Source: a virus
Strand: one strand, 5' to 3'
DNA: 64,000 nt
IMG/VR virus record: IMGVR_UViG_3300031963_000066
Location: 20,668-84,667 of that record
Part shown: one piece after another, positions 52,179 to 59,929 of the stretch
Layout of the letters: each line of letters starts with the position of its first letter
How positions within the stretch are numbered: position 1 is the first letter of the stretch
Notes under the pieces: model-generated
What the model was told of the DNA's origin: nothing
The model's database searches: none
Seen by the model: only the letters and a program-made list of their open reading frames with translations
Program-made: the position numbers and the translations under genes

Positions 52179-54253
52179 GTTGTTTTAGCGGTAACATTTA
52201 CAATAATAGATTGTGGATCAAATTCATCTACAGTAATAACTCTATTATATGTGGAAGAAATAATTGTTGTTGTTGGATTGGTGGTTACTGTTAATAGGCC
52301 TAAATCATTATTCACATTCAATGGTGAAAATGCATCCAATGTAACAACACCTAAATTGTAGTCTACAGTACCAATATTACCTTTAAATACAGTCTTGACA
52401 TTTGTTGTGTCATTGTAATATAATCTCAACACACCATAACGGCCTTCAAGTGTAATTATACCTGCACCAGATGAACCTGTAGTATCTCCTGCTGCTGGTG
52501 TGATTTTAAGTATTGCTGATGTGTAACCTGTTCCTTTTGTTAGGACATTGATTTGTTTTATGGTACCGTTGTTTGTCATAACAGCTTCTGCTGTTGCACC
52601 TGTACCATCACCTAGTATGGTAACTGTTGGTTGACCTTGATAACCAAAACCCGGATTAGTTATTGTGATAGATTCTGCACCACCTGTTGATGATGGTACT
52701 TCTTCAATGTAAAGGCCATTAATTGTTTGTGCTAAATTTAATGGGTTTCTGTATACAACTGAAGGTGAACTGCCTATACCACTCAAAAACATACCACGCT
52801 TTAACCCTGCACCATAATACAACTTGTATGTGGTTGGTGTAGATAGATTTGGATAAAATTTCTTCTGTAGTTGAATAGATATTTCGTTTGTAATTATAGA
52901 AGAATCAACTGAATTGATTTGATTATTGAATTCAGATGATCTAAATGTAGAGTTAAAACTGTTTAGTGTTGACTTTGCATAGTTATTGATTGCAGTCTTG
53001 ACATTTTCTTTTATCTCACTTGCAGTCAATCTTGTTCTCTTAGGATCATACAATACATTTGCAGTGATTTGAATATAGGTATAATCTGGATCAACAATTG
53101 TTGGTTCTACGGTAAGAACCGATATAGGTCTCAATACATCTTTAATCAGTTTTGATTTCTGATTTTCTGTCAACATATATGCACCAGATGGTTTCATTGC
53201 AATGAATACTTGCCCATAAACTGGTGGATCATTCTCTTGGCCACCCCAAACATTCACTGAATCGAATGAGTAACCAAGATTGTTTTGTTGGATTGCTGTG
53301 ATGTAATCTTCTTTGGTTACTGCACGACCTTGTGCTGAGTATGACTTTGGTGCCTGAAACTTGATTGATTCTATTGTTTCTCTATCACCACCCTGAGTTG
53401 CAGAGGTCAATGGATAAATTCTTGTATTTGAATAACCTGATATTGAATCCATCAACACAAAATTGTTTGCACCAGTTGCAGCGGATCCATTTGTCACCAC
53501 ATAAGAAAGTGTGATAATGTTGCCATTGGTCAATTTTTTACCTAGTACACCATTACCAAAACTAACTTCATAGAAACCTTTGACATTTTCTTGTAAGAAA
53601 TATACCAAAGAAGAACCTGAGAGTGTTAGATAATCTTTTGCGTGGGTGTGAATATTGTAAAAATTGTTTGATGATGATTCACGCACCGAAACTGTTAATG
53701 TGGTTGTGTCCACATTTATTTCAGGTATTTCAAATATTGATTTGATATTTGTGGTACTATCATAAGTGAAAGACAAAGATACTGGTGTACCTTGTTTCAA
53801 TGTGATATTATCAAAATTTGCTGTGTTATTCAATACTGTAACTGTAGAATTTTCAGTTGTCACAAAGCTGTAACTGACACCATCAATAGATTCTGCCAAA
53901 AATGATGTAAATTTAGGTAATGTTAATGATGCATCAGTAACTTGATTGACTTTTAAATTGATTGTGGCTGTCGGTGCAATTGAAGATTTTGGTACATAAT
54001 CCAATGTTTTTGCATGGGAAACTACAGATGCTCTCTGTAATGCTGTGTCCAAGAATGTTTCGTTGGCCACCATGTTCAAGTAATAAGCATTGTATTGTGT
54101 ATTGTACGCTAGAATGTCCAATAGTGTTGAAAGTGCAGAACCATCATAGTTATAATCTTTTAAAGTATCTTGTGACTGAAGAAAGCTCTTCAGGCTAGTT
54201 TTTATTTGATTAAAATCTAGTTCTGTTATATTGAAACCAGTATTTGCAGCCAT
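52175..54253 (-). CDS. gp6: gp6 baseplate wedge protein
   Basis: This 692-residue protein is the T4 gp6/baseplate-J family wedge protein that forms the inner iris of the baseplate and triggers contraction. Family marks: 'LDFNQIKTSLKSFLQSQD.LKDYNYDGSALSTLLDILAYNTQYNAYYLNMVANETFLDTALQRASVVSHAKTLDYVP', 'FEVSFGNGVLGKKL.NGNII.LSY' (here YEVSFGNG) and 'SYSAQGRAVTKEDYITAI'. T4 gp6 is 660 residues. A GxGY beta module is inserted near the C-terminus at residues about 527-598 (bases 52460-52675). It overlaps gp7 by 4 bases. Confidence 0.96.
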   Translation of the reverse strand: MAANTGFNITELDFNQIKTSLKSFLQSQDTLKDYNYDGSALSTLLDILAYNTQYNAYYLNMVANETFLDTALQRASVVSHAKTLDYVPKSSIAPTATINLKVNQVTDASLTLPKFTSFLAESIDGVSYSFVTTENSTVTVLNNTANFDNITLKQGTPVSLSFTYDSTTNIKSIFEIPEINVDTTTLTVSVRESSSNNFYNIHTHAKDYLTLSGSSLVYFLQENVKGFYEVSFGNGVLGKKLTNGNIITLSYVVTNGSAATGANNFVLMDSISGYSNTRIYPLTSATQGGDRETIESIKFQAPKSYSAQGRAVTKEDYITAIQQNNLGYSFDSVNVWGGQENDPPVYGQVFIAMKPSGAYMLTENQKSKLIKDVLRPISVLTVEPTIVDPDYTYIQITANVLYDPKRTRLTASEIKENVKTAINNYAKSTLNSFNSTFRSSEFNNQINSVDSSIITNEISIQLQKKFYPNLSTPTTYKLYYGAGLKRGMFLSGIGSSPSVVYRNPLNLAQTINGLYIEEVPSSTGGAESITITNPGFGYQGQPTVTILGDGTGATAEAVMTNNGTIKQINVLTKGTGYTSAILKITPAAGDTTGSSGAGIITLEGRYGVLRLYYNDTTNVKTVFKGNIGTVDYNLGVVTLDAFSPLNVNNDLGLLTVTTNPTTTIISSTYNRVITVDEFDPQSIIVNVTAKTT

Positions 54254-54254
54254 C

Positions 54255-54647
54255 TTATCTATTTCTCTCTAAAAGAAGTGTTACTGTTGTCGGTAATGTT
54301 GCATTTTCTATGTAAAATGTTATTGTGGCACTATATTGATTTGAATCTGGATCAGCAGAAACCCGGACACTATCTAACAATGCTCTCGGTTCATAGTTGT
54401 TTATGGTATCAGTAACTTCTCTTTCAATTAAACTTGCAACAAGTGGTGAGAAGTTTTCAAATAAAAGTGCATCAATATTAGAACCCAATTCAGGATCAAA
54501 TGGTCTTTCATATTTTCTTGTTGACAACAAATTTCGGATTGATCTTATAACAGCCTTATTATCAAAACTTAAAGCAACATCACCTGTCACCGGTTTTTTG
54601 GTGAAAGTAAAGTCTATGTCTGAGTATATTTTGGTTAAAGTTGTCAT
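54255..54647 (-). CDS. gp25: gp25 baseplate wedge protein
   Basis: This 130-residue protein (T4: 132) belongs to the gp25/GPW family, which binds the sheath initiation ring and the wedge core. The conserved EPR motif is at residues 86-88 ('INNYEPRALL'), and the 'DPELGSNIDALLFENFSPL' stretch is diagnostic. It starts the gp25-6-7 unit: a CATAAATA box and the repeated 76-bp element lie upstream. No good ribosome site is visible. It is followed by gp6 after a single base. Confidence 0.95.
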   Translation of the reverse strand: MTTLTKIYSDIDFTFTKKPVTGDVALSFDNKAVIRSIRNLLSTRKYERPFDPELGSNIDALLFENFSPLVASLIEREVTDTINNYEPRALLDSVRVSADPDSNQYSATITFYIENATLPTTVTLLLERNR

Positions 54648-54651
54648 CTTT

Positions 54652-54659
54652 TATTTATG
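54652..54659 (-). promoter_or_regulatory. Late-promoter-like box (CATAAATA) before gp25
   Basis: CATAAATA on the minus strand, immediately after the repeated element and 5 bases before the gp25 ATG. It is in the same relative order (element, box, gene) as at 32617. The very short leader is odd. Confidence 0.4.
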
Positions 54660-54663
54660 AGCT

Positions 54664-54739
54664 AAAAGTAAATGCGCTTTTTGGAATCTGAGTTCTGTCG
54701 GAGAAAATTCTTGGGCCGGAATGAGAAATTTCGAAATTT
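54664..54739 (-). repeat. 76-bp non-coding repeated element, copy B
   Basis: The second copy of the element at 32641-32716 (64 of 76 identical, no gaps). It fills the gap between the gp5 stop codon (sharing one base) and gp25. It contains a perfect 14-base palindrome AAATTTCGAAATTT at one end; copy A keeps only its TTCGAA centre. The transcript-strand AAAAG-(8)-CTTTT arms are also present. Confidence 0.9.
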
Positions 54740-55695
54740 TAATCTCCAATGAATACTGTACCTGAACCAGTTTCGATAACATTGGTGCCTGGTGGATTAC
54801 TATCAAAGTGACTGCCAGTACCATCATCACCAGTATCTGCCGTGTCTCCAATTCTTGCAGCACCCATCGTACCATGATTCATATTAATAGTGCTACCATT
54901 CATAACTATATCTCCAGCCACATTTAAGGTATAGTTACCATCAACCTTTTCCTGTACATTTCCCTTGACATATAGGTTTGCATTGCCATCCACCGTAATA
55001 TTACAAACACCTTTGATGTGTACATTATTGTCAGAAAGATAAACTTCATAGTTGTCTCCAACCACTTTGGTAACCTTTGACCCGTCAGGTGCAATCTCAA
55101 AGAATGTGTTGGCCTTATGGTGTAGGTGTATCCTCTCAGCACCAGGTGTGTCATCCAACTCAAATACATGCCCTGCTTCAGTCTGTGTCACTCGGTTGTA
55201 TGGGATTTTTGCATCATATTGTGATTCTGGCTCACTCCAGGTACCACCACTAGCCGTAGGCACACTGGTATCTAGGTTATTATTGTGGTAACCAATTGCA
55301 GTTTCTTCAATTTTTTCATTTCTGTGTAGTCTGCTACTAGTAGGTTCACCTAGTGGATAAAATGAACCTTCTGAGAAACCTTTAGATGTGTTTGGTCCAT
55401 TTTTTGGTATGCCTGGAAATATACCAATAATGACAGGTGCTTGACTAGATTCACCATCAGTGAAGAAACCAAACGCATAGTCACCTTCCAGAGGTGCACC
55501 GTCAGTCATTGACACATTAGGTGGTAGGCACGGTAACGCCCAAGATAGACCATCCGTAGGCAATTCTTCAAGGTTGTCTGTGTGGTGACCGAACATACGG
55601 ACACGCACCCGGCCTAATCCTAATGGGTCGAATCTATCTTCAACGACACCTAACCACCAATGAAAACCATCTTTACCAATAAAATTGTTCATCAT
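54739..55695 (-). CDS. gp5: gp5-type baseplate hub spike without lysozyme domain
   Basis: This 318-residue protein begins with an OB-fold ('GKDGFHWWLGVVEDRFDPLGLGRVRVRMFGHHTD', '...DGLSWALPCLPP', 'DYAFGFFTDGESSQAPVIIGIFPGIP', residues 1-95). It then has a linker and a VgrG/gp5-like C-terminal beta-helix ('HLHHKANTFFEIAPDGSKVTKVVGDNYEVYLSDNNVHIKGVCNITVDGNANLYVKGNVQEKVDGNYTLNVAGDIVMNG', about 190-265). T4 gp5 (575 residues) carries a lysozyme domain between these parts, and none is present here. It overlaps the gp27-like gene by 4 bases. It forms the membrane-piercing spike with the gp27-like hub. Confidence 0.93.
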   Translation of the reverse strand: MMNNFIGKDGFHWWLGVVEDRFDPLGLGRVRVRMFGHHTDNLEELPTDGLSWALPCLPPNVSMTDGAPLEGDYAFGFFTDGESSQAPVIIGIFPGIPKNGPNTSKGFSEGSFYPLGEPTSSRLHRNEKIEETAIGYHNNNLDTSVPTASGGTWSEPESQYDAKIPYNRVTQTEAGHVFELDDTPGAERIHLHHKANTFFEIAPDGSKVTKVVGDNYEVYLSDNNVHIKGVCNITVDGNANLYVKGNVQEKVDGNYTLNVAGDIVMNGSTINMNHGTMGAARIGDTADTGDDGTGSHFDSNPPGTNVIETGSGTVFIGD

Positions 55696-57065
55696 GTTGT
55701 AATCGCCTGTCTAACACTCTTGTCTGAATTATTTGCACCTTCTTGTGCTTTTGGTAAGCTTTCTTTGGCCACTTCCAAAATTGTCTGATATGCAGTTTGC
55801 TTAATAATGTGTCGTACCGCAGTGACAAGGTACTTACCTGAATACGTTTTATCCAGTTCTTTTGTATTGTTTGTTGGTTTTAGTGTGAAAAGGTTGAATT
55901 CAACTACTTTACCTGCTGTCAACCCCGAATCACCGGGTACAACCATCTTTAGTGCCGTGAAGTTTGCAAGTGAAATTGCAGCAGTTCTAAGTGGTAAGAT
56001 TGTTTCAATGAAAATGTCTTTTGCAAAACCACCTTCTTTTTCTTTGATATAAGGTACATTTCCGTGGTTTGCATTACCTGTTGCAACCTTCAGTACACCT
56101 TCTGGTGATTGATTCAAAGCTTTATCAAAACGATTCTTCAATTCATTCAAAATACTACCAGGATTCAATTTTTCCATCGTGTTTTTCATCTTGTTATAAT
56201 CAAAATCGGTCACATTGAAAGACCTTGTTAGTGGGTCGATAGATATCAATCTGTTTGCAAACGAACCGGATGTAATCTCTTGGAGTGCATCATATGTTTT
56301 GGAAAATTCATATTCAATCACATTGAATGCTTTTTCTTGTAAGTCTTGTTTCTTGTTATCCAAATTCATCGGTTCATACTTATATGTCGCATAAACTTCA
56401 TCTTTGTACATGGATTGTAGAGACCTGAAGTTAAAACCTTCTTTTGTTTCAAAAAACAACATATCCGCCGTACTGTTTTGTTTCTTTGGCCTTGCATATG
56501 TTGATACCCAACTAATGGCTTCAAATGGTTTCAACCTTGGAACAACAAAGTCATAAACACCAGTTGTTTCTTCAATTACATTGATGTTTTTTGGTTTGAC
56601 CTTCAGTTTTTCCACCAATACATCCTGCACAATTTCAGAAATTTTTTGGCCAGAATATGATTTACTTATTTTTGTCTGTTCTGAGAGCATCAATTCTTCT
56701 GAACAAAAATATAATTTGTATATTTCGGAGTTGTAATTGCCGCCAGGTTTTCTATCACCAATCTTATACACCCTAAAAATCTGGTCGTTTCCATTGGGAC
56801 CATTTTTTATTTTACTAAAATTTACTTCAAGATATTCATTGCCTGATAACTGTAGAAGTTCAATGAAACCTTGTGCATCAACCAATGTCACATAACCGGA
56901 AGCTGCAAATGTGTAGATATCTTCATAATATGAAAACTCCAACATTATTTTTTTAAGTTCTATTCTGTTACCACTCGATGTTAAAAAATTGAGTGTTTTT
57001 AAAGAATAGTCTTGCGGTGAATATGCACCAGAAGCTTCAACTGGAGTAAAATTATTTGTGTCCAT
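55692..57065 (-). CDS. gp27-like baseplate hub protein
   Basis: This 457-residue protein is encoded directly upstream of the gp5 spike, with ATGA overlap, as expected for the hub protein that adapts the threefold spike to the sixfold tube (T4 gp27, 391 residues). The start 'LKTLNFLTSSGNRIELKKIMLEFSYYEDIYTFAASGYVTLVDAQGFIELLQLSGNEYLEVNFSK' and the end 'DKTYSGKYLVTAVRHIIKQTAYQTILEVAKESLP' are typical of hub proteins of marine T4-like phages and of the Mu gp44 fold. Sequence similarity to T4 gp27 itself is not obvious by eye. Confidence 0.82.
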   Translation of the reverse strand: MDTNNFTPVEASGAYSPQDYSLKTLNFLTSSGNRIELKKIMLEFSYYEDIYTFAASGYVTLVDAQGFIELLQLSGNEYLEVNFSKIKNGPNGNDQIFRVYKIGDRKPGGNYNSEIYKLYFCSEELMLSEQTKISKSYSGQKISEIVQDVLVEKLKVKPKNINVIEETTGVYDFVVPRLKPFEAISWVSTYARPKKQNSTADMLFFETKEGFNFRSLQSMYKDEVYATYKYEPMNLDNKKQDLQEKAFNVIEYEFSKTYDALQEITSGSFANRLISIDPLTRSFNVTDFDYNKMKNTMEKLNPGSILNELKNRFDKALNQSPEGVLKVATGNANHGNVPYIKEKEGGFAKDIFIETILPLRTAAISLANFTALKMVVPGDSGLTAGKVVEFNLFTLKPTNNTKELDKTYSGKYLVTAVRHIIKQTAYQTILEVAKESLPKAQEGANNSDKSVRQAITT

Positions 57066-57067
57066 AA

Positions 57068-57727
57068 TTAACTCATCAAGTCTTGAAATTCTTTTTCTAA
57101 TTGGTCAACATATTTTGAATTCAATATGTTAATGTTTCTCTTAGATTCATTTAAATCGAGTTCATAATCATAATTAGTCACTGCTGTTGGTTGTATGGTG
57201 ATATCCAGATAACTCATTGAATTGGCTGTTGACGAAGCACCATTTGCATATAAGTCGGAAGGAAGCTTAAATGTTCTAAGTTCGTCAATGCCAAAGGGGT
57301 GTGAGTATAGTAAACTCACATATTCGTCAGGAGAAATGATGAATTTTTCTATTACTGTTTGGTCATCATCTGTACCACGGGTGGTTTTTGTGATAACTTT
57401 TTCGTAATGATGTAAATCAGTCAAAGTATTACCATATTTTTCATTCACATACTCATTGAATTGTAATGAAGAAAGTGGCCAATCCCATTGTGGATCCAAC
57501 ATTTTGTTTGCAAACAATACTATCCAATAACGATATGGATCATCATAGTACTTGTGTGCAACAATTTCTGGTGTATCACCTTCTTGTACATCATATTTGT
57601 AGTATACCATTGGATTCTTCAAAACTTCTGGCATAATACTAACTCTAGCCATAAGATTTGTCATAATGGTAGAAACACCATTATTATTTGTGTGAATTAT
57701 TTTTGGAAGTGTATCAAAATATTGCAT
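57068..57727 (-). CDS. gp53: gp53 baseplate wedge protein
   Basis: Start chosen at the ATG at 57727 ('MQYFDTLPKIIH'), just after the gp48 stop and with AGGA 11 bases upstream. The longer reading from 57739 would place its ATG inside that ribosome site. The product is 219 residues (T4: 196). Family pattern: 'NLMARVSIMPEVLKNPMVYYKYDVQEGDTPEIVAHKYYDDPYRYWIVLFANKMLDPQWDWPLSSLQFNEYVNEKYG', which includes a LysM-like segment. gp53 links wedges around the hub. Confidence 0.93.
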   Translation of the reverse strand: MQYFDTLPKIIHTNNNGVSTIMTNLMARVSIMPEVLKNPMVYYKYDVQEGDTPEIVAHKYYDDPYRYWIVLFANKMLDPQWDWPLSSLQFNEYVNEKYGNTLTDLHHYEKVITKTTRGTDDDQTVIEKFIISPDEYVSLLYSHPFGIDELRTFKLPSDLYANGASSTANSMSYLDITIQPTAVTNYDYELDLNESKRNINILNSKYVDQLEKEFQDLMS

Positions 57728-57728
57728 T

Positions 57729-58727
57729 TCAATAACCATCCTTTTCTATTTTTTCTCTGTCTATCAATTCTATTTCCTTGAAACTAATCGACATTGTAGT
57801 CTGAACAGGTGAACCATCTGTGTGTGAAGACCATCCGTTTGGTGCATAGTTCACATCAATATTTTCGATGACACATTCGGCAACTTTACCAATGTTTTTA
57901 TTTTCTTCACCATTAAAGAAAAATTCCAAATTAAATGTTGATGGTGGTATAAAAAACATACCAGCAGCACCAGTAACAATCCTTGGTGCAGCATGTGTTT
58001 TAAACATCTTTACAATATTTTTTACTGTAGTTGCCTCATCTTTTGAGAATGGTGTAAAAGTAAAAGACATTTGAAATGTTCTAAAATCTATACCATCAAA
58101 CAATAATTGTTGTTGTGGATTGAGTGCAAGCCCTTGTGTAGCTAAACCTAATTTTGCAGCATTTGTTTGTGCTTTTGCTATAGCGCCTGCAGCCACGCCT
58201 GCGGCAAAATTAATTGGTCTAAAACCTTTTGCTTCTTTACTGTGTAATGATTCCAATACACTTGATGCAACCTCAAGTAAACTTGTTTGGTTGTATGAAG
58301 CGGCATTGGTAAATTCTAATGTATCTGGCATATACAAATTTATTCCGGCTATAAGCCTTGTTTTTCTTTGCGTAAATGCTATTTTTGTTTGTTCTGAAAC
58401 AGCTCCAACGGCACTAATTGATTTTTCGACAAAATCATTACCTTTAAATCCTTCTATTGCTGCATTTCCAATATCTGTTGCGCTATTTGCCACACCCTTA
58501 AAAATTTCAGAAAAACCATATGATTGTCCTTTTTCATATCCAACAGGTTGAACTTCATTGATTCGGAATTGAACCACATGATTTCTTGTTGCAGATTGTA
58601 AATCTCTTGGATAAGATAAAATCTCTACATTGTTTTTATTACCAAACAATTTACCCAAAGGACCTTTAAGTGCAGCTCCAGGAATTGATACGCCACCGAT
58701 TGATGTTGGGATTGAAATTATTGCCAT
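57729..58727 (-). CDS. gp48: gp48 baseplate tail-tube cap/initiator protein
   Basis: This 332-residue protein (T4 gp48: 364) starts tail tube polymerisation together with gp54. Conserved parts include the N-terminal 'EILSYPRDLQSATRNHVVQFRINEV', the tube-like domain 'LLFDGIDFRTFQMSFTFTPFSKDEATTVKNIVKMFKTHAAPRI', and the end 'PSTFNLEFFFNGEENKNIGKVAECVIENIDVNYAPNGWSSHTDGSPVQTTMSISFKEIELIDREKIEKDGY'. It is the first gene of the leftward late unit, with a CATAAATA box 29 bases upstream. Its stop lies 2 bases from the gp53 start. Confidence 0.9.
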   Translation of the reverse strand: MAIISIPTSIGGVSIPGAALKGPLGKLFGNKNNVEILSYPRDLQSATRNHVVQFRINEVQPVGYEKGQSYGFSEIFKGVANSATDIGNAAIEGFKGNDFVEKSISAVGAVSEQTKIAFTQRKTRLIAGINLYMPDTLEFTNAASYNQTSLLEVASSVLESLHSKEAKGFRPINFAAGVAAGAIAKAQTNAAKLGLATQGLALNPQQQLLFDGIDFRTFQMSFTFTPFSKDEATTVKNIVKMFKTHAAPRIVTGAAGMFFIPPSTFNLEFFFNGEENKNIGKVAECVIENIDVNYAPNGWSSHTDGSPVQTTMSISFKEIELIDREKIEKDGY

Positions 58728-58755
58728 GGTCTTTTCTAAAAAGATTGATATATGT

Positions 58756-58763
58756 TATTTATG
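58756..58763 (-). promoter_or_regulatory. Late-promoter-like box (CATAAATA) before gp48
   Basis: A 7 of 8 match to TATAAATA, 29 bases before the gp48 ATG in a true intergenic region. Confidence 0.55.
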
Positions 58764-58812
58764 TTGAATACGGAAACTTAGATGCAATGTTATTCATTAA
58801 ATTTGGTTCCTT

Positions 58813-58820
58813 TATAAATA
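58813..58820 (+). promoter_or_regulatory. T4-type late promoter (TATAAATA), rightward
   Basis: An exact TATAAATA on the plus strand, 22 bases before the ATG at 58843, followed by an AAAGGAG ribosome site. It is the only evident promoter for the rightward hub genes. Confidence 0.7.
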
Positions 58821-58842
58821 AAATATAAAGGAGTATAAATTT

Positions 58843-59484
58843 ATGATTTGTAAAATTTGTCACAAAAAAAACGATAACATTAGAAAATTGTCGAAACATA
58901 TACGAGATTATCATAAAGATATTACTATAAAAGAATATTATGATGTTTATATAAAGACAAAAACTGAAGGACAGTGTGTTATTTGTGCAAATGCAACAAA
59001 ATATTCAAATTTAGGCTCAGGTTACAGTAAAACTTGTTCAACATCTTGTAGTGCTAAATTATTTCGATTCAATTTAAAATCAAATGAAGAAAGGTATGAC
59101 AAATTTAAACAAAAAATAAGTGATAATATGATAAAAGAATGGAAAAAAAGAGAAAAAACCGGTAAAAAAGATGAAATAATAGAAAAGGCCAAAAAAACTA
59201 AAAAAGAAACAATAGAAAATATGTCTTATGAAGAAAAAATACAAAAATTTGGTTGGATTAATAAATTGAGTGAATCCGAAAAACAAAAATTCATTCAAAA
59301 AAATTATTGGGAAACTTTATATAAGTATTGGCAAGAAATTACTGATGAACAATTTATGAAAATAACAAAAAAAAGATTAAATACAATGTCTGAAAGACAA
59401 AAATCTGATTATGTTTATTTGATTACCGAAAAAGATAAAGAAATTATTGACAATAAATTAAAAGAACTACTTAACATAAAATGA
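58843..59484 (+). CDS. Double zinc-finger protein, probable homing-endonuclease relative
   Basis: This 213-residue, Lys-rich and strongly AT-rich protein has a C2H2-like finger (Cys3, Cys6, His19, His24: 'CKICHKK...LSKHIRDYH') and a second Cys4 site (Cys45, Cys48, Cys65, Cys69: 'CVICANATKYSNLGSGYSKTCSTSC'). This N-terminal pair is known from phage and large-virus homing endonucleases, in which a nuclease domain follows. Here the rest is a charged helical region with no obvious catalytic motif, so it may be a remnant, a divergent nuclease or a regulator. It overlaps gp4 by 4 bases (ATGA) and has a strong AAAGGAG site. It is the leading gene of the rightward unit. Confidence 0.75.
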   Translation: MICKICHKKNDNIRKLSKHIRDYHKDITIKEYYDVYIKTKTEGQCVICANATKYSNLGSGYSKTCSTSCSAKLFRFNLKSNEERYDKFKQKISDNMIKEWKKREKTGKKDEIIEKAKKTKKETIENMSYEEKIQKFGWINKLSESEKQKFIQKNYWETLYKYWQEITDEQFMKITKKRLNTMSERQKSDYVYLITEKDKEIIDNKLKELLNIK

Positions 59485-59918
59485 AATATTTGCAAGGAAA
59501 ATATATAGTTCGTCATCCAGAAAAATATTTAGGTGACCATTCTAATGTAATTTATAGGTCTTCCTGGGAATTAAAATTCTTATCTTGGTGTGATAACAAT
59601 GAAAATGTGGTTGGATTTGCTTCCGAAGAAATAATAATACCCTACAAATCACCAGTTGATGGTAAATATCATAGATATTTTGTAGATTGTCTTGTAAAAG
59701 TCAAAGATAAAAATGGTGTGATAAAGACACACCTAATAGAAATAAAACCCAAGAAACAAACCATGGAACCAGACAAAAAGAAAAGAGTCACAAAACAGTA
59801 CATACAAGAAGTCGTAACATGGGGTGTCAATCAGGCCAAATGGAAGGCTGCAACAGAATATTGCTTGGATCGTGGTTGGGAATTCAAACTTATAACGGAA
59901 GACCATCTCGGACTATAA
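59481..59918 (+). CDS. gp4: gp4 (gp50/65) head completion protein
   Basis: This 145-residue protein (T4: 150) matches the gp4 head completion family: 'GKYIVRHPEKYLGDHSNVIYRSSWELKFLSWCDNNENVVGFASEEIIIPYKSPVDGKYHRYFVDCLVKVKDKNG' and 'HLIEIKPKKQT'. It has a TnsA/PD-(D/E)xK-like arrangement with Glu30, Asp69 and Glu87-x-Lys89 as possible active-site residues. The protein acts late in head maturation before tail joining. Its start overlaps the zinc-finger gene by 4 bases. Confidence 0.95.
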   Translation: MKYLQGKYIVRHPEKYLGDHSNVIYRSSWELKFLSWCDNNENVVGFASEEIIIPYKSPVDGKYHRYFVDCLVKVKDKNGVIKTHLIEIKPKKQTMEPDKKKRVTKQYIQEVVTWGVNQAKWKAATEYCLDRGWEFKLITEDHLGL

Positions 59919-59929
59919 CTAAATATCCG

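Larger units (their letters stand above)
58728..58842. promoter_or_regulatory. Divergent late control region (strand switch)
   Basis: The 115-bp gap between leftward gp48 and the rightward zinc-finger gene. It holds back-to-back late-promoter boxes: CATAAATA on the minus strand (58756-58763) and an exact TATAAATA on the plus strand (58813-58820). No ORF or RNA gene is visible. Confidence 0.75.

Noticed and set aside
57728-57739. Upstream ATG at 57739 for gp53
   Set aside because: It overlaps the putative ribosome site and the end of gp48, and the conserved gp53 start fits the ATG at 57727.
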